A stretch of 8,919 nucleotides of DNA, from the NCBI GenBank assembly GCA_946544555.1, contig CAMNMI010000035.1:1-8919 (forward strand). Direction: 5' to 3'. Under the pieces are notes generated by a model. That model was given only the letters and a program-made list of their open reading frames with translations, ran no database searches and had not been told where the DNA came from. Below, one piece after another: positions 1 through 5,299 of this stretch. Position 1 is the stretch's first letter; each line of letters begins with the position of its first letter. Made by a program: the position numbers and the translations under genes. The stretch is from an uncultured Rickettsiales bacterium. GTDB taxonomy: Bacteria > Pseudomonadota > Alphaproteobacteria > Rickettsiales > Deianiraeaceae.

Positions 1-54
1 CAACGCGAGGAGCGAAATACAAACCGCGAGGGCGTGGCCTCGGGCGGCGCAACA
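1..54. repeat. GC-rich palindromic intergenic repeat, partial copy (cut by window start)
   Basis: Bases 20-54 match bases 8880-8914 over 35 positions with one mismatch (G46 versus A8906). The copy holds a hairpin, CGAGG (27-31) pairing with CCTCG (38-42) around a 6-base loop, and ends in GGCGCAAC (46-53). In the complete copy the corresponding octamer pairs with a left arm about 70 bases upstream. Here that left arm would lie outside the window, and bases 1-19 resemble the other copy only loosely. G+C is far above that of the surrounding genes. I do not recognise it as a named repeat family. It sits directly upstream of the rpsT promoter. Confidence 0.75.
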
Positions 55-68
55 GTAAAAAATAGCCC

Positions 69-99
69 TTGACAATTATAAAATCTTCCCTGCTATAAG
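69..99 (+). promoter_or_regulatory. Promoter of rpsT operon (extended -10)
   Basis: A perfect TTGACA at 69-74 is followed after 19 bases by TATAAG at 94-99. This -10 is preceded by TG at 91-92, giving the extended form TGCTATAAG. The spacer is two bases longer than ideal, which the extended -10 could offset. The rpsT ATG at 104 starts only 4 bases after the -10, so transcription from here would give a leaderless or nearly leaderless mRNA. A competing -10, TATAAA at 77-82, would give a leader of about 15 bases but has no good -35. Confidence 0.6.
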
Positions 100-103
100 C
101 TGT

Positions 104-394
104 ATGGCAAATTTGAAGTCGTCAAAAAAAGACGTTAGAAGAACAGAGAAGAGAACAGTTGCAAATGCGGCACAGAAGAGCAAGGTTCGCACATTTTACC
201 GTAAAGCCAAGGAGGCAGTAGCAGCTTGTAAGACATACAAAGAGGGAATGGAAATGGTTGTCAACTACGAGAGCGTTGCGATGATTGCTACAAAGAATAA
301 TTTATTCAGTAAAAAATCTGTTTCAAGGCATGTGAGTGCACTGGTGAAAGCCTTGAAATCAAGGTTTGATCAGAACGATCAAGTTTGTGCTTAA
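104..394 (+). CDS. rpsT: 30S ribosomal protein bS20
   Basis: This 96-residue basic protein begins MANLKSSKKDVRRTEKR and has the typical bS20 composition: a Lys/Arg-rich N-terminus, then helices with conserved Ala and Lys. bS20 is a primary binding protein of 16S rRNA in the small subunit. Length is slightly above the usual 85-90 residues. The ATG at 104 is chosen because MAN-K-S is the family start. No Shine-Dalgarno sequence lies upstream, and the -10 element ends 4 bases before the start. It is the first gene of a tight operon; its TAA at 392-394 is 6 bases before the next ATG. In many bacteria rpsT stands alone, so heading an operon with a membrane protein gene, secD and frr is unusual. 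Confidence 0.95.
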   Translation: MANLKSSKKDVRRTEKRTVANAAQKSKVRTFYRKAKEAVAACKTYKEGMEMVVNYESVAMIATKNNLFSKKSVSRHVSALVKALKSRFDQNDQVCA

Positions 395-400
395 TATTTT

Positions 401-1699
401 ATGGGCCCGACTGGACTACTTATTTCTATAATTTTACTTATAGCGCTTTCTTTTTTTTGTTCCCTTGCTGAAACGGCCTTTGTATCTGCTCCGGAAGAGA
501 AGTTATTCCGCTTAAACCAAGATGGTAATAAGAGGGCTGGAATTGCATTAAAGCTGCTTGCCAAGAAGGACACAGTGATAAGTATTGCACTTTTATGCGA
601 TAACATGGCTAATATAGCCGCCTCGTCACTGTCTGCTGTGTGGTTCGCTGACATGTTTGGCGAGTGGGACGAGATCGGAATTCTGCTGTCAACAATCATA
701 ATGACAATCTTAGTTTTTGTTTTTGGCGAGGTATTCCCTAAGATGATTGCAGTTCGCCAGCCAACGCGGTTTGCAATGTTCTTTGCGCCACTGTTTGTTT
801 TGTTGTCAAAAGCACTAATGCCAGTGCTGTTTTTGATGAATAAAATGACAAATCTCATGGTGAAAATTTTGAATATCCATGATGAAGAAGAAAATGAGGA
901 CGCAAACGAGAGCATTCTCGGAACAGTGGAGATGTATCACAAAAAAGGTGCTCTGGAAGGCGAGGAAAAAGACATGTTGAGCGGCGTTTTACAGATGGAT
1001 GACGTTGACCTGAAGGACACAATGACGCACCGTAGCGATATGTTTGCGCTTGACATAAACATTGGCGCGCAAGCGATTGTGGACGAAGTCATGAAAACAC
1101 AGTTCTCAAAGATACCTATTTACGACAAGTCCGATGACAATATGCTTGGTGTGCTGCATATCCGCGATTTGATGAGTGAACTGTATAAAAATAAAGACAT
1201 ATCAAAGATAGACATTCGGTCAATACTGCACGAGCCATGGTATTTGCCGGGTGATGCAAGCATCAGAAGCCACTTGCAAGAATTTCGTGAGCGCGGAAAT
1301 GTCTTGGCGTTTGTTGTTGATGAATATGGTGGGGTGATGGGGGTAGTCACTCTGGAAGATATTGTTGAGGAAATTGTCGGAGACATCAAGAGCAACAACG
1401 AGGATGTACCAAATTTGTGTCTGCACTGCGATGATGGTAGCTTTATTATTGATGCTGAAATGAATTTGAATGATGCAAATGAGAATATCGGGAGCAACTT
1501 TGAGAACGAGGAGGTGTCAAGCATTGGTGGCTTTGTGATTAATGAAATAGAGCATATTCCTGTCAAAGATGAGGAATTTGACATTGATGGATACCACTTT
1601 AAGGTGCTTGAAACCGAGGTTAACCGTGTAATTAAGATGTCGGTCAGGAAAAACGAAATTGCGACAGAAAATGTTGACAATAAAAAGGAGGATAATTGA
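401..1699 (+). CDS. CNNM/HlyC-CorC family membrane protein with CBS pair
   Basis: This 432-residue protein has the full three-part architecture of the hemolysin C/CorC family. An N-terminal CNNM (DUF21) domain spans about residues 1-160, with hydrophobic segments near 4-24, 55-80, 90-113 and 120-150 and the motifs CDNMANIAAS (about 65-74) and FGEVFPK (about 107-113). A CBS pair follows (about 205-330), including HRSDM and the typical FVVDEYGGVMGVVTLEDIVEEIVGDI-type block near 303-330. The C-terminal CorC_HlyC domain (about 345-425) contains SSIGGFVINEIEHIP. Relatives act in the inner membrane and are linked to Mg2+/Co2+ efflux or tolerance; the hemolysin label is historical. An acidic linker joins the membrane part to the CBS pair. 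The ATG at 401 has no Shine-Dalgarno and follows the rpsT stop by 6 bases. The end overlaps the secD start as TTGA. Family assignment is firm; substrate is unknown. Confidence 0.93.
   Translation: MGPTGLLISIILLIALSFFCSLAETAFVSAPEEKLFRLNQDGNKRAGIALKLLAKKDTVISIALLCDNMANIAASSLSAVWFADMFGEWDEIGILLSTIIMTILVFVFGEVFPKMIAVRQPTRFAMFFAPLFVLLSKALMPVLFLMNKMTNLMVKILNIHDEEENEDANESILGTVEMYHKKGALEGEEKDMLSGVLQMDDVDLKDTMTHRSDMFALDINIGAQAIVDEVMKTQFSKIPIYDKSDDNMLGVLHIRDLMSELYKNKDISKIDIRSILHEPWYLPGDASIRSHLQEFRERGNVLAFVVDEYGGVMGVVTLEDIVEEIVGDIKSNNEDVPNLCLHCDDGSFIIDAEMNLNDANENIGSNFENEEVSSIGGFVINEIEHIPVKDEEFDIDGYHFKVLETEVNRVIKMSVRKNEIATENVDNKKEDN
1686..1691 (+). promoter_or_regulatory. Shine-Dalgarno AGGAGG deciding the TTG start of secD
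   Basis: A perfect AGGAGG lies inside the last codons of the upstream gene, 4 bases before TTG at 1696 and 19 bases before the first ATG at 1711. The spacing is short for TTG but too long for ATG. The TTG overlaps the upstream TGA (TTGA), a typical translational coupling arrangement. This favours the TTG start. Confidence 0.65.
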
Positions 1700-3330
1700 T
1701 TGGTGCGCGCATGGCTAATTATAGAGCAATACAAAGGTGGAAGAGAGCTTGGCAGGCGGTCAAGTGTAGCTTTTTGTTCTTGATTGTTGCATATAGCATT
1801 GCGGTTTTTGTGGCAAATATTAGCTACTACGGCCGAGGTAAGAGTGAACTAAAATGGCTACCAAAAATCAGTTTTGGTATTGATATTGTTGGCGGAAATC
1901 AACTAACGGTTGCGATTGATAGTAGCGGCGTGATTGATGAGTATTTGGATAACAATATTGAAACGATAAAGCTTGTTTGCAGTGAGCAAAAGCTGAATTG
2001 TGAGGTCAAGAAGACGAAAAATGACAGCGGAGATGTGGTAAATGTGGTTGTCTCGGGAGATAAGGAGAAAGTAAAAAATGTGCTCGGTGAGCTGCGAAAA
2101 AACATGGGAAATATCAATACAAATATTGTTTCCAAGAGTGATGAAAAGCTCGTTTTTGATGTAGTTTTGAGTGATAACTTGAAGGAAAATATTATTTCTG
2201 ATGCTACTGATAAAGCTATTGCGATTTTGAAAAACCGTATTGACGGCGTTGGCGTGAAGGAAATTTCAATTCAGCGCTATGGTTCGGACAAAATTGTGCT
2301 TTTGGTGCCGCAGGGAGTTGATATTAGCAGGATAAAAAGGGTTATAAATACGACTGCAAAATTGACTTTCCATCTGATGGATAGGCGCCACATTTTTGTT
2401 AAAAAGCCTGACAAAATTGCAAAGGACTATGTGGTTTATGAGGAATATGGTGCAAGGAATACTGGTGGCGAAAAATTCTACTATTTAATGGAACAAAAAC
2501 CAACTTTGAACGGCGACTGCATGACAAGTGTGCAACCTTACACGGATGGCCTGACGAATGCGATAAATTTCAGGATGAACTCGGCGGGGACAAAGAAATT
2601 TGGGGACATAACCAGGAATAATGTTGGTTCACTTTTGGCGATCGTGTTGGACGGGAGAGTGCTGATGGCACCACGGATTACGACACCAATTTTGAGCGGA
2701 AATGGCTCAATAACTGGCAATTTCACGCGCGAAGAGATTGCTGACTTGTCGGTTCTATTGCGCTCGGGGTCATTGCCAGCTAAGATAACGATTATAAACG
2801 ACAGACATTTGAGCTCAATTTTTGACAAGAATATTCTCTCAAAGGCAGGTTTGGCTACTATAATAGGACTTACAACCGTTGCAATGATTATAATTTTGCG
2901 CTACAAAAAGCTTGGCGCCGTGGCAATGTTTGCACTGGGTTTGAATTTTCTTTTTACACTTGCTATAATTGCGATTTTCGGGCTTACATTGACGCTACCA
3001 GGAATCGCTGGTTTTGTACTGATGTTAGGTATGGCGATTGACGCAAATATATTGATTTACGAGAAAATGAAGGAATTGAAACGCCAGGGCATTACGCAAA
3101 CAAACCACTTAATTCAGAACGGGTTCGCCAAGGCTCTCAGTACAATTATTGATTCTAACGTGACTACTGTTATAGCGGCCGTGGCGCTGTTTGGCTTTGG
3201 TGGAAGCTTTATTAAGGGCTTTTCAATTACGCTGATTTTAGGAATTATGTGCTCAATTTTCACGGCGGTCAACATCACGAAGATGATTGTCGCGGCGCTA
3301 TATTCACGGAAAAGCACTATTTCGGTTTGA
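1696..3330 (+). CDS. secD: Protein translocase subunit SecD
   Basis: SecD works with SecF at the SecYEG channel, using proton motive force to help preproteins leave the inner membrane on the periplasmic side. The 544-residue product has one N-terminal membrane segment (about 24-44), then FGIDIVGG (60-67), the counterpart of the GLDLxGG motif. The periplasmic part includes NRIDGVGVKEISIQRYG and the late motif ITGNFTREEIADLSVLLRSG. Five more membrane segments fill the C-terminal region. They include LTLPGIAGFVLMLGMAIDAN with the conserved Asp at 449 (in GMAIDANILIYE). SecF is not fused: the ORF ends soon after the sixth membrane segment. Neither yajC nor secF is adjacent, unlike the usual yajC-secD-secF cluster. 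The start is taken as TTG 1696 because of AGGAGG just upstream; ATG 1711 (MANYRAIQ) would remove five residues. Confidence 0.95.
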   Translation: MIGARMANYRAIQRWKRAWQAVKCSFLFLIVAYSIAVFVANISYYGRGKSELKWLPKISFGIDIVGGNQLTVAIDSSGVIDEYLDNNIETIKLVCSEQKLNCEVKKTKNDSGDVVNVVVSGDKEKVKNVLGELRKNMGNINTNIVSKSDEKLVFDVVLSDNLKENIISDATDKAIAILKNRIDGVGVKEISIQRYGSDKIVLLVPQGVDISRIKRVINTTAKLTFHLMDRRHIFVKKPDKIAKDYVVYEEYGARNTGGEKFYYLMEQKPTLNGDCMTSVQPYTDGLTNAINFRMNSAGTKKFGDITRNNVGSLLAIVLDGRVLMAPRITTPILSGNGSITGNFTREEIADLSVLLRSGSLPAKITIINDRHLSSIFDKNILSKAGLATIIGLTTVAMIIILRYKKLGAVAMFALGLNFLFTLAIIAIFGLTLTLPGIAGFVLMLGMAIDANILIYEKMKELKRQGITQTNHLIQNGFAKALSTIIDSNVTTVIAAVALFGFGGSFIKGFSITLILGIMCSIFTAVNITKMIVAALYSRKSTISV

Positions 3331-3333
3331 TTT

Positions 3334-3888
3334 ATGACTTTTGATTTAAACACTGTTTCAAAACAAATGGCGGGCATTGTGGAGCACACAGTCAGGGAGT
3401 TTGCGACATTGCATGTTGGCGCCGCGAGAGCTGATTTTCTGGACTCAATCAAGGTGGAAGCATACGGCCAGTTTATGGATATGCGTCAGGTTGCGACAGT
3501 GAGCGTGCTTGACAACTTTTCCCTGTCGGTTGTTCCGTTTGACAAAAGCAACTCAAAAGCAATCACGAAGGCAATACAAGAGGCTAATCTTGGTGTTGGA
3601 ATTATCCATGAGGCAACACACATAAGAATTACGATGCCGAAGATTACGGAAGATCGCCGCAAGGAGTTTGTCAAGATTTTGGGAAAGTTTGCTGAAAATG
3701 GCAAGATTGCAATCCGTAATGCAAGAAAAGATGCGATGAATAAAGTGAAAAATATGAAACAGGACAGTGAAATTTCTGAGGACGAACAGAAGCGTTTGGA
3801 GAAGGAAATTCAGAAGTTCACCGACAATTCTGTGGACGAAATTGACAAGCAAGCCAAGAAAAAAGAGGAGGAAATTTTGAAGGTTTAG
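3334..3888 (+). CDS. frr: Ribosome recycling factor (divergent)
   Basis: Ribosome recycling factor splits the post-termination ribosome together with EF-G. The 184-residue length is normal (E. coli 185). Family landmarks are FLDSIKVEAYG, AIQEANLG, HIRITMPKITEDRRKEFVKI, AIRNARKDAMNKVK, EISEDEQKRLEKEIQKFTD and a C-terminal KKKEEEILKV. The conserved Asn-x-x-Arg-Asp region of the three-helix bundle is present. Two signatures are altered: the RTGRA near residue 28 reads HVGAA, and the hinge-proximal YGTPTPLxQ reads YGQFMDMRQ. The reading frame is intact, so this is divergence and not decay. The ATG at 3334 is 3 bases after the secD TGA and has no Shine-Dalgarno. It is the last gene of the operon; its TAG overlaps the stop of the convergent gene by 4 bases. 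frr is usually next to pyrH; here it is not. Confidence 0.92.
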   Translation: MTFDLNTVSKQMAGIVEHTVREFATLHVGAARADFLDSIKVEAYGQFMDMRQVATVSVLDNFSLSVVPFDKSNSKAITKAIQEANLGVGIIHEATHIRITMPKITEDRRKEFVKILGKFAENGKIAIRNARKDAMNKVKNMKQDSEISEDEQKRLEKEIQKFTDNSVDEIDKQAKKKEEEILKV

Positions 3889-4214
3889 CCGCCAAGCGAT
3901 TGTCCGAAGCCGGCTCCAATTCTGCTGTTCATATTGATACCTTTCAACATCTTGTTCATACCGCCCATCTGCTGGCCTGCAGAGTGTTGTCCTACATTTG
4001 CAACTGGTATTTGCATGTGACTATCAAGGCGTTCGGTGTGGCCAACTTCCATGCTTAACAGTGCGCCTTTTGATGCAATTGGGGTAGAAAAAATCCCATA
4101 GCTTGTGTCATCGGTTAGTTTTATGCCGGGGAAGCTCATCTGCATTTCGTTGCCGATAGGGCTTGAGTCAATGCCTCCGCCGCTTGTCTGAAATGTTCCG
4201 TTTCCGCCACTCAT
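3885..4214 (-). CDS. Hypothetical Gly/Met-rich protein downstream of tRNA-Ala
   Basis: I do not recognise this gene. It encodes about 109 residues from ATG at 4214 (MSGGNGTFQTSGGGIDSSPIG) to a TAA at 3885-3887. The product is rich in Gly, Met and Ser, with few Lys/Arg and no signal peptide or membrane segment. The C-terminal third, from HSAGQQMGGMNKML to GAGFGQSLGG, is the most biased part. There is no competing plus-strand ORF of similar length. Its boundaries fit exactly between the frr stop (4-base convergent overlap) and the tRNA gene (10 bases upstream), which argues that it is real. A TTG at 4223 would add three residues and almost touch the tRNA 3' end. No Shine-Dalgarno is visible. 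It has no room for its own promoter unless that lies inside the tRNA, so it is probably cotranscribed with the tRNA. Confidence 0.6.
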   Translation of the reverse strand: MSGGNGTFQTSGGGIDSSPIGNEMQMSFPGIKLTDDTSYGIFSTPIASKGALLSMEVGHTERLDSHMQIPVANVGQHSAGQQMGGMNKMLKGINMNSRIGAGFGQSLGG

Positions 4215-4224
4215 AAATAACAAG

Positions 4225-4297
4225 TGGAGTCAATGGGACTCGAACCCACAACCATCTGTATGCGATACAGATGCTCTACCAATTGAGCCATGACCCC
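4225..4297 (-). tRNA. tRNA-Ala (anticodon CGC)
   Basis: The minus strand folds into a complete 73-base cloverleaf. The acceptor is GGGGTCA/TGACTCC, the D arm GCTC-AATTGGTA-GAGC, the anticodon stem TCTGT/ACAGA with loop ATCGCAT, the variable loop 5 bases, and the T arm GTGGG-TTCGAGT-CCCAT; A73 ends the gene. U33 precedes anticodon CGC, which reads GCG (Ala). The acceptor has a G3:U70 wobble, the alanine identity element, and the anticodon loop has the A32/U38 pairing known from bacterial tRNA-Ala(GGC). The CCA tail is not encoded (CTT follows A73), so it must be added. CGC-anticodon tRNA-Ala is uncommon in bacteria, which mostly use TGC and GGC. Confidence 0.95.
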
Positions 4298-4305
4298 TCA
4301 TAAGA

Positions 4306-4333
4306 ATGATAAAAGTTGTATTTTTATTTGCAA
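4306..4333 (-). promoter_or_regulatory. Candidate promoter of tRNA-Ala and orphan gene
   Basis: On the minus strand TTGCAA (4333-4328) is followed after 16 bases by TATCAT (4311-4306), a 5/6 match to the -10 consensus. The tRNA begins 8 bases after the -10, so the primary transcript would have almost no 5' leader. The -35 is only a 4/6 match. Confidence 0.45.
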
Positions 4334-4355
4334 ATGAAATGTTGAAGATTTTATA

Positions 4356-4420
4356 GTTGCGCGACGCGGGTTGAGTGAGGATTAAAAAAACGCAATTGTG
4401 TGGCCTCTGGAGGCACAATA
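4356..4420. repeat. Decayed copy of the GC-rich palindromic repeat
   Basis: The segment starts with GTTGCGCG (4356-4363), like the left arm of the complete copy at 8833. It ends with GTGTGGCCTCTGGAGGCACA (4398-4417), which aligns with the GCGTGGCCTC...AGCGCAACA right arm after one indel and several substitutions. The middle has an AT-rich stretch with seven A residues and is shorter than in the complete copy. As with the copy at 8833, it lies immediately after the 3' end of a gene, here the minus-strand exonuclease. Confidence 0.45.
4384..4419 (-). terminator. Probable terminator of the exonuclease transcript
   Basis: Read on the minus strand, just past the exonuclease stop, ATTGTG pairs perfectly with CACAAT around a GC-rich inner stem (CCT/AGG). 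The hairpin occupies 4419-4395 and is followed 4 bases later by seven T residues (4390-4384). The short gap and the asymmetric bulge make it weaker than a textbook intrinsic terminator. Confidence 0.45.
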
Positions 4421-5254
4421 TTACATTACTAATCCCTTCGGATTTAACCTATACCACTCGTCAAGAAATTCCTTTAATCCTTTTTTGTTAGTGTTTTGCA
4501 GGTGTCCCTCAACTGTCTTGACACAATTATTATACTCATCCTTGTCAATCCATCCTTGTACGAACGCCATGCGCAAATACACAAGATAAGTTGCTAAAAC
4601 GTCCGTCTCGCAATATTCACGGATTTCATTGAACTTACCATCATCAAAATACTCGGCAACATGTGATCCATCTACGCCCAGCTTGCAAGGGATATGAAGC
4701 GCAATACACATTTCATGTAAAGTGTATTCGCCATACTTCCGCAGCAGGTCAAAGTGTGCATCGGCATATGGATATTCATAGCTGTCAAACTTGCTGCCAA
4801 AGTTGAAATACCAACTGCAATCAATGCCATATTGCAAGGCCTTGCACTTCAACACATTGATGTCAAAAACCTTCCCGTTGAACGACACAATGCGCGGTTT
4901 TGATGCCTCCAACAGCTTCCAAAACTTGCGCGCAACTTCCTCTTCTGTCGCATTGAACGCGCTATAACTTTCCAGCTTTTTGAATGTATATTGCTCGCGC
5001 CCAAAGTTGTTGGTAATCTCCGCAAGTAGAAAACTTATGCACGCAATTCTGTGAAATGGTTGCCGCAAAAATGCATTGCCGTTATGCTTTTCAATGTGGT
5101 ATTGCGCCATTGCATCGCGTAGCTCTGGAAGTGACATCGCAGCCGCCTGTTCGGCGGACAAATCGCACAGCTCGCCAGCCAAATTGGTGTCCGGAATTGT
5201 CTCAATATCAAATACCACCAAGTTCTCAAAGCTTGGTGCATTGTTATAACCCAT
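4421..5254 (-). CDS. Stand-alone PolB-like 3'-5' exonuclease (DNA_pol_B_exo2 family)
   Basis: This 277-residue protein matches the predicted 3'-5' exonucleases related to the proofreading domain of family B polymerases (COG3298 / DNA_pol_B_exo2). The DEDDy-type metal-binding motifs are visible: Exo I VFDIETIPD with D16 and E18; Exo II SFNGKVFDINVLK with D131; and Exo III YCETD with Y214 and D218. The family block DGSHVAEYFDDGKFNEIREYCETDVLATYLVYLR is also present. No polymerase domain follows. It would be a cytoplasmic enzyme degrading DNA ends; its actual role is not known. The start is taken as ATG 5254 (MGYNN), which puts Exo I near the N-terminus as in relatives. An in-frame TTG at 5296, 4 bases after the upstream stop, would add 14 hydrophobic residues and cannot be excluded. 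No Shine-Dalgarno is seen at 5254. It may be cotranscribed with the prepilin-like gene 45 bases upstream. Confidence 0.9.
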   Translation of the reverse strand: MGYNNAPSFENLVVFDIETIPDTNLAGELCDLSAEQAAAMSLPELRDAMAQYHIEKHNGNAFLRQPFHRIACISFLLAEITNNFGREQYTFKKLESYSAFNATEEEVARKFWKLLEASKPRIVSFNGKVFDINVLKCKALQYGIDCSWYFNFGSKFDSYEYPYADAHFDLLRKYGEYTLHEMCIALHIPCKLGVDGSHVAEYFDDGKFNEIREYCETDVLATYLVYLRMAFVQGWIDKDEYNNCVKTVEGHLQNTNKKGLKEFLDEWYRLNPKGLVM

Positions 5255-5299
5255 ACTTGTTTGTAGTGTTTGTATTAGGAAGATTTTATTATGCAACCA

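Noticed and set aside
391..915. 174-residue minus-strand ORF opposite the corC-type gene
   Set aside because: It is antisense to the conserved CNNM domain, is rich in Ser/Ile/Lys as expected of a shadow frame, and has no recognisable domain.
1674..1696. TTGACA followed after 11 bases by a -10-like hexamer (also at 6545-6567 and on the minus strand near 6405)
   Set aside because: A spacer of 11 bases is too short for a normal sigma-70 promoter, and TTGACA arises often in this sequence from Asp/Lys codons. The three cases are probably chance.
1120..1734. 204-residue minus-strand ORF
   Set aside because: It is antisense to the CBS and CorC domains and the secD start, and is Ser/Ile-rich with no motif.
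1696..3330. Possible SecD-SecF fusion
   Set aside because: The ORF ends shortly after the sixth membrane segment of SecD and has no SecF-type second half.
4356..4420. Possible attachment site of an integrated element next to the tRNA
   Set aside because: No direct repeat of the tRNA 3' end, integrase or phage gene is visible; the segment is explained better as a decayed repeat and terminator.
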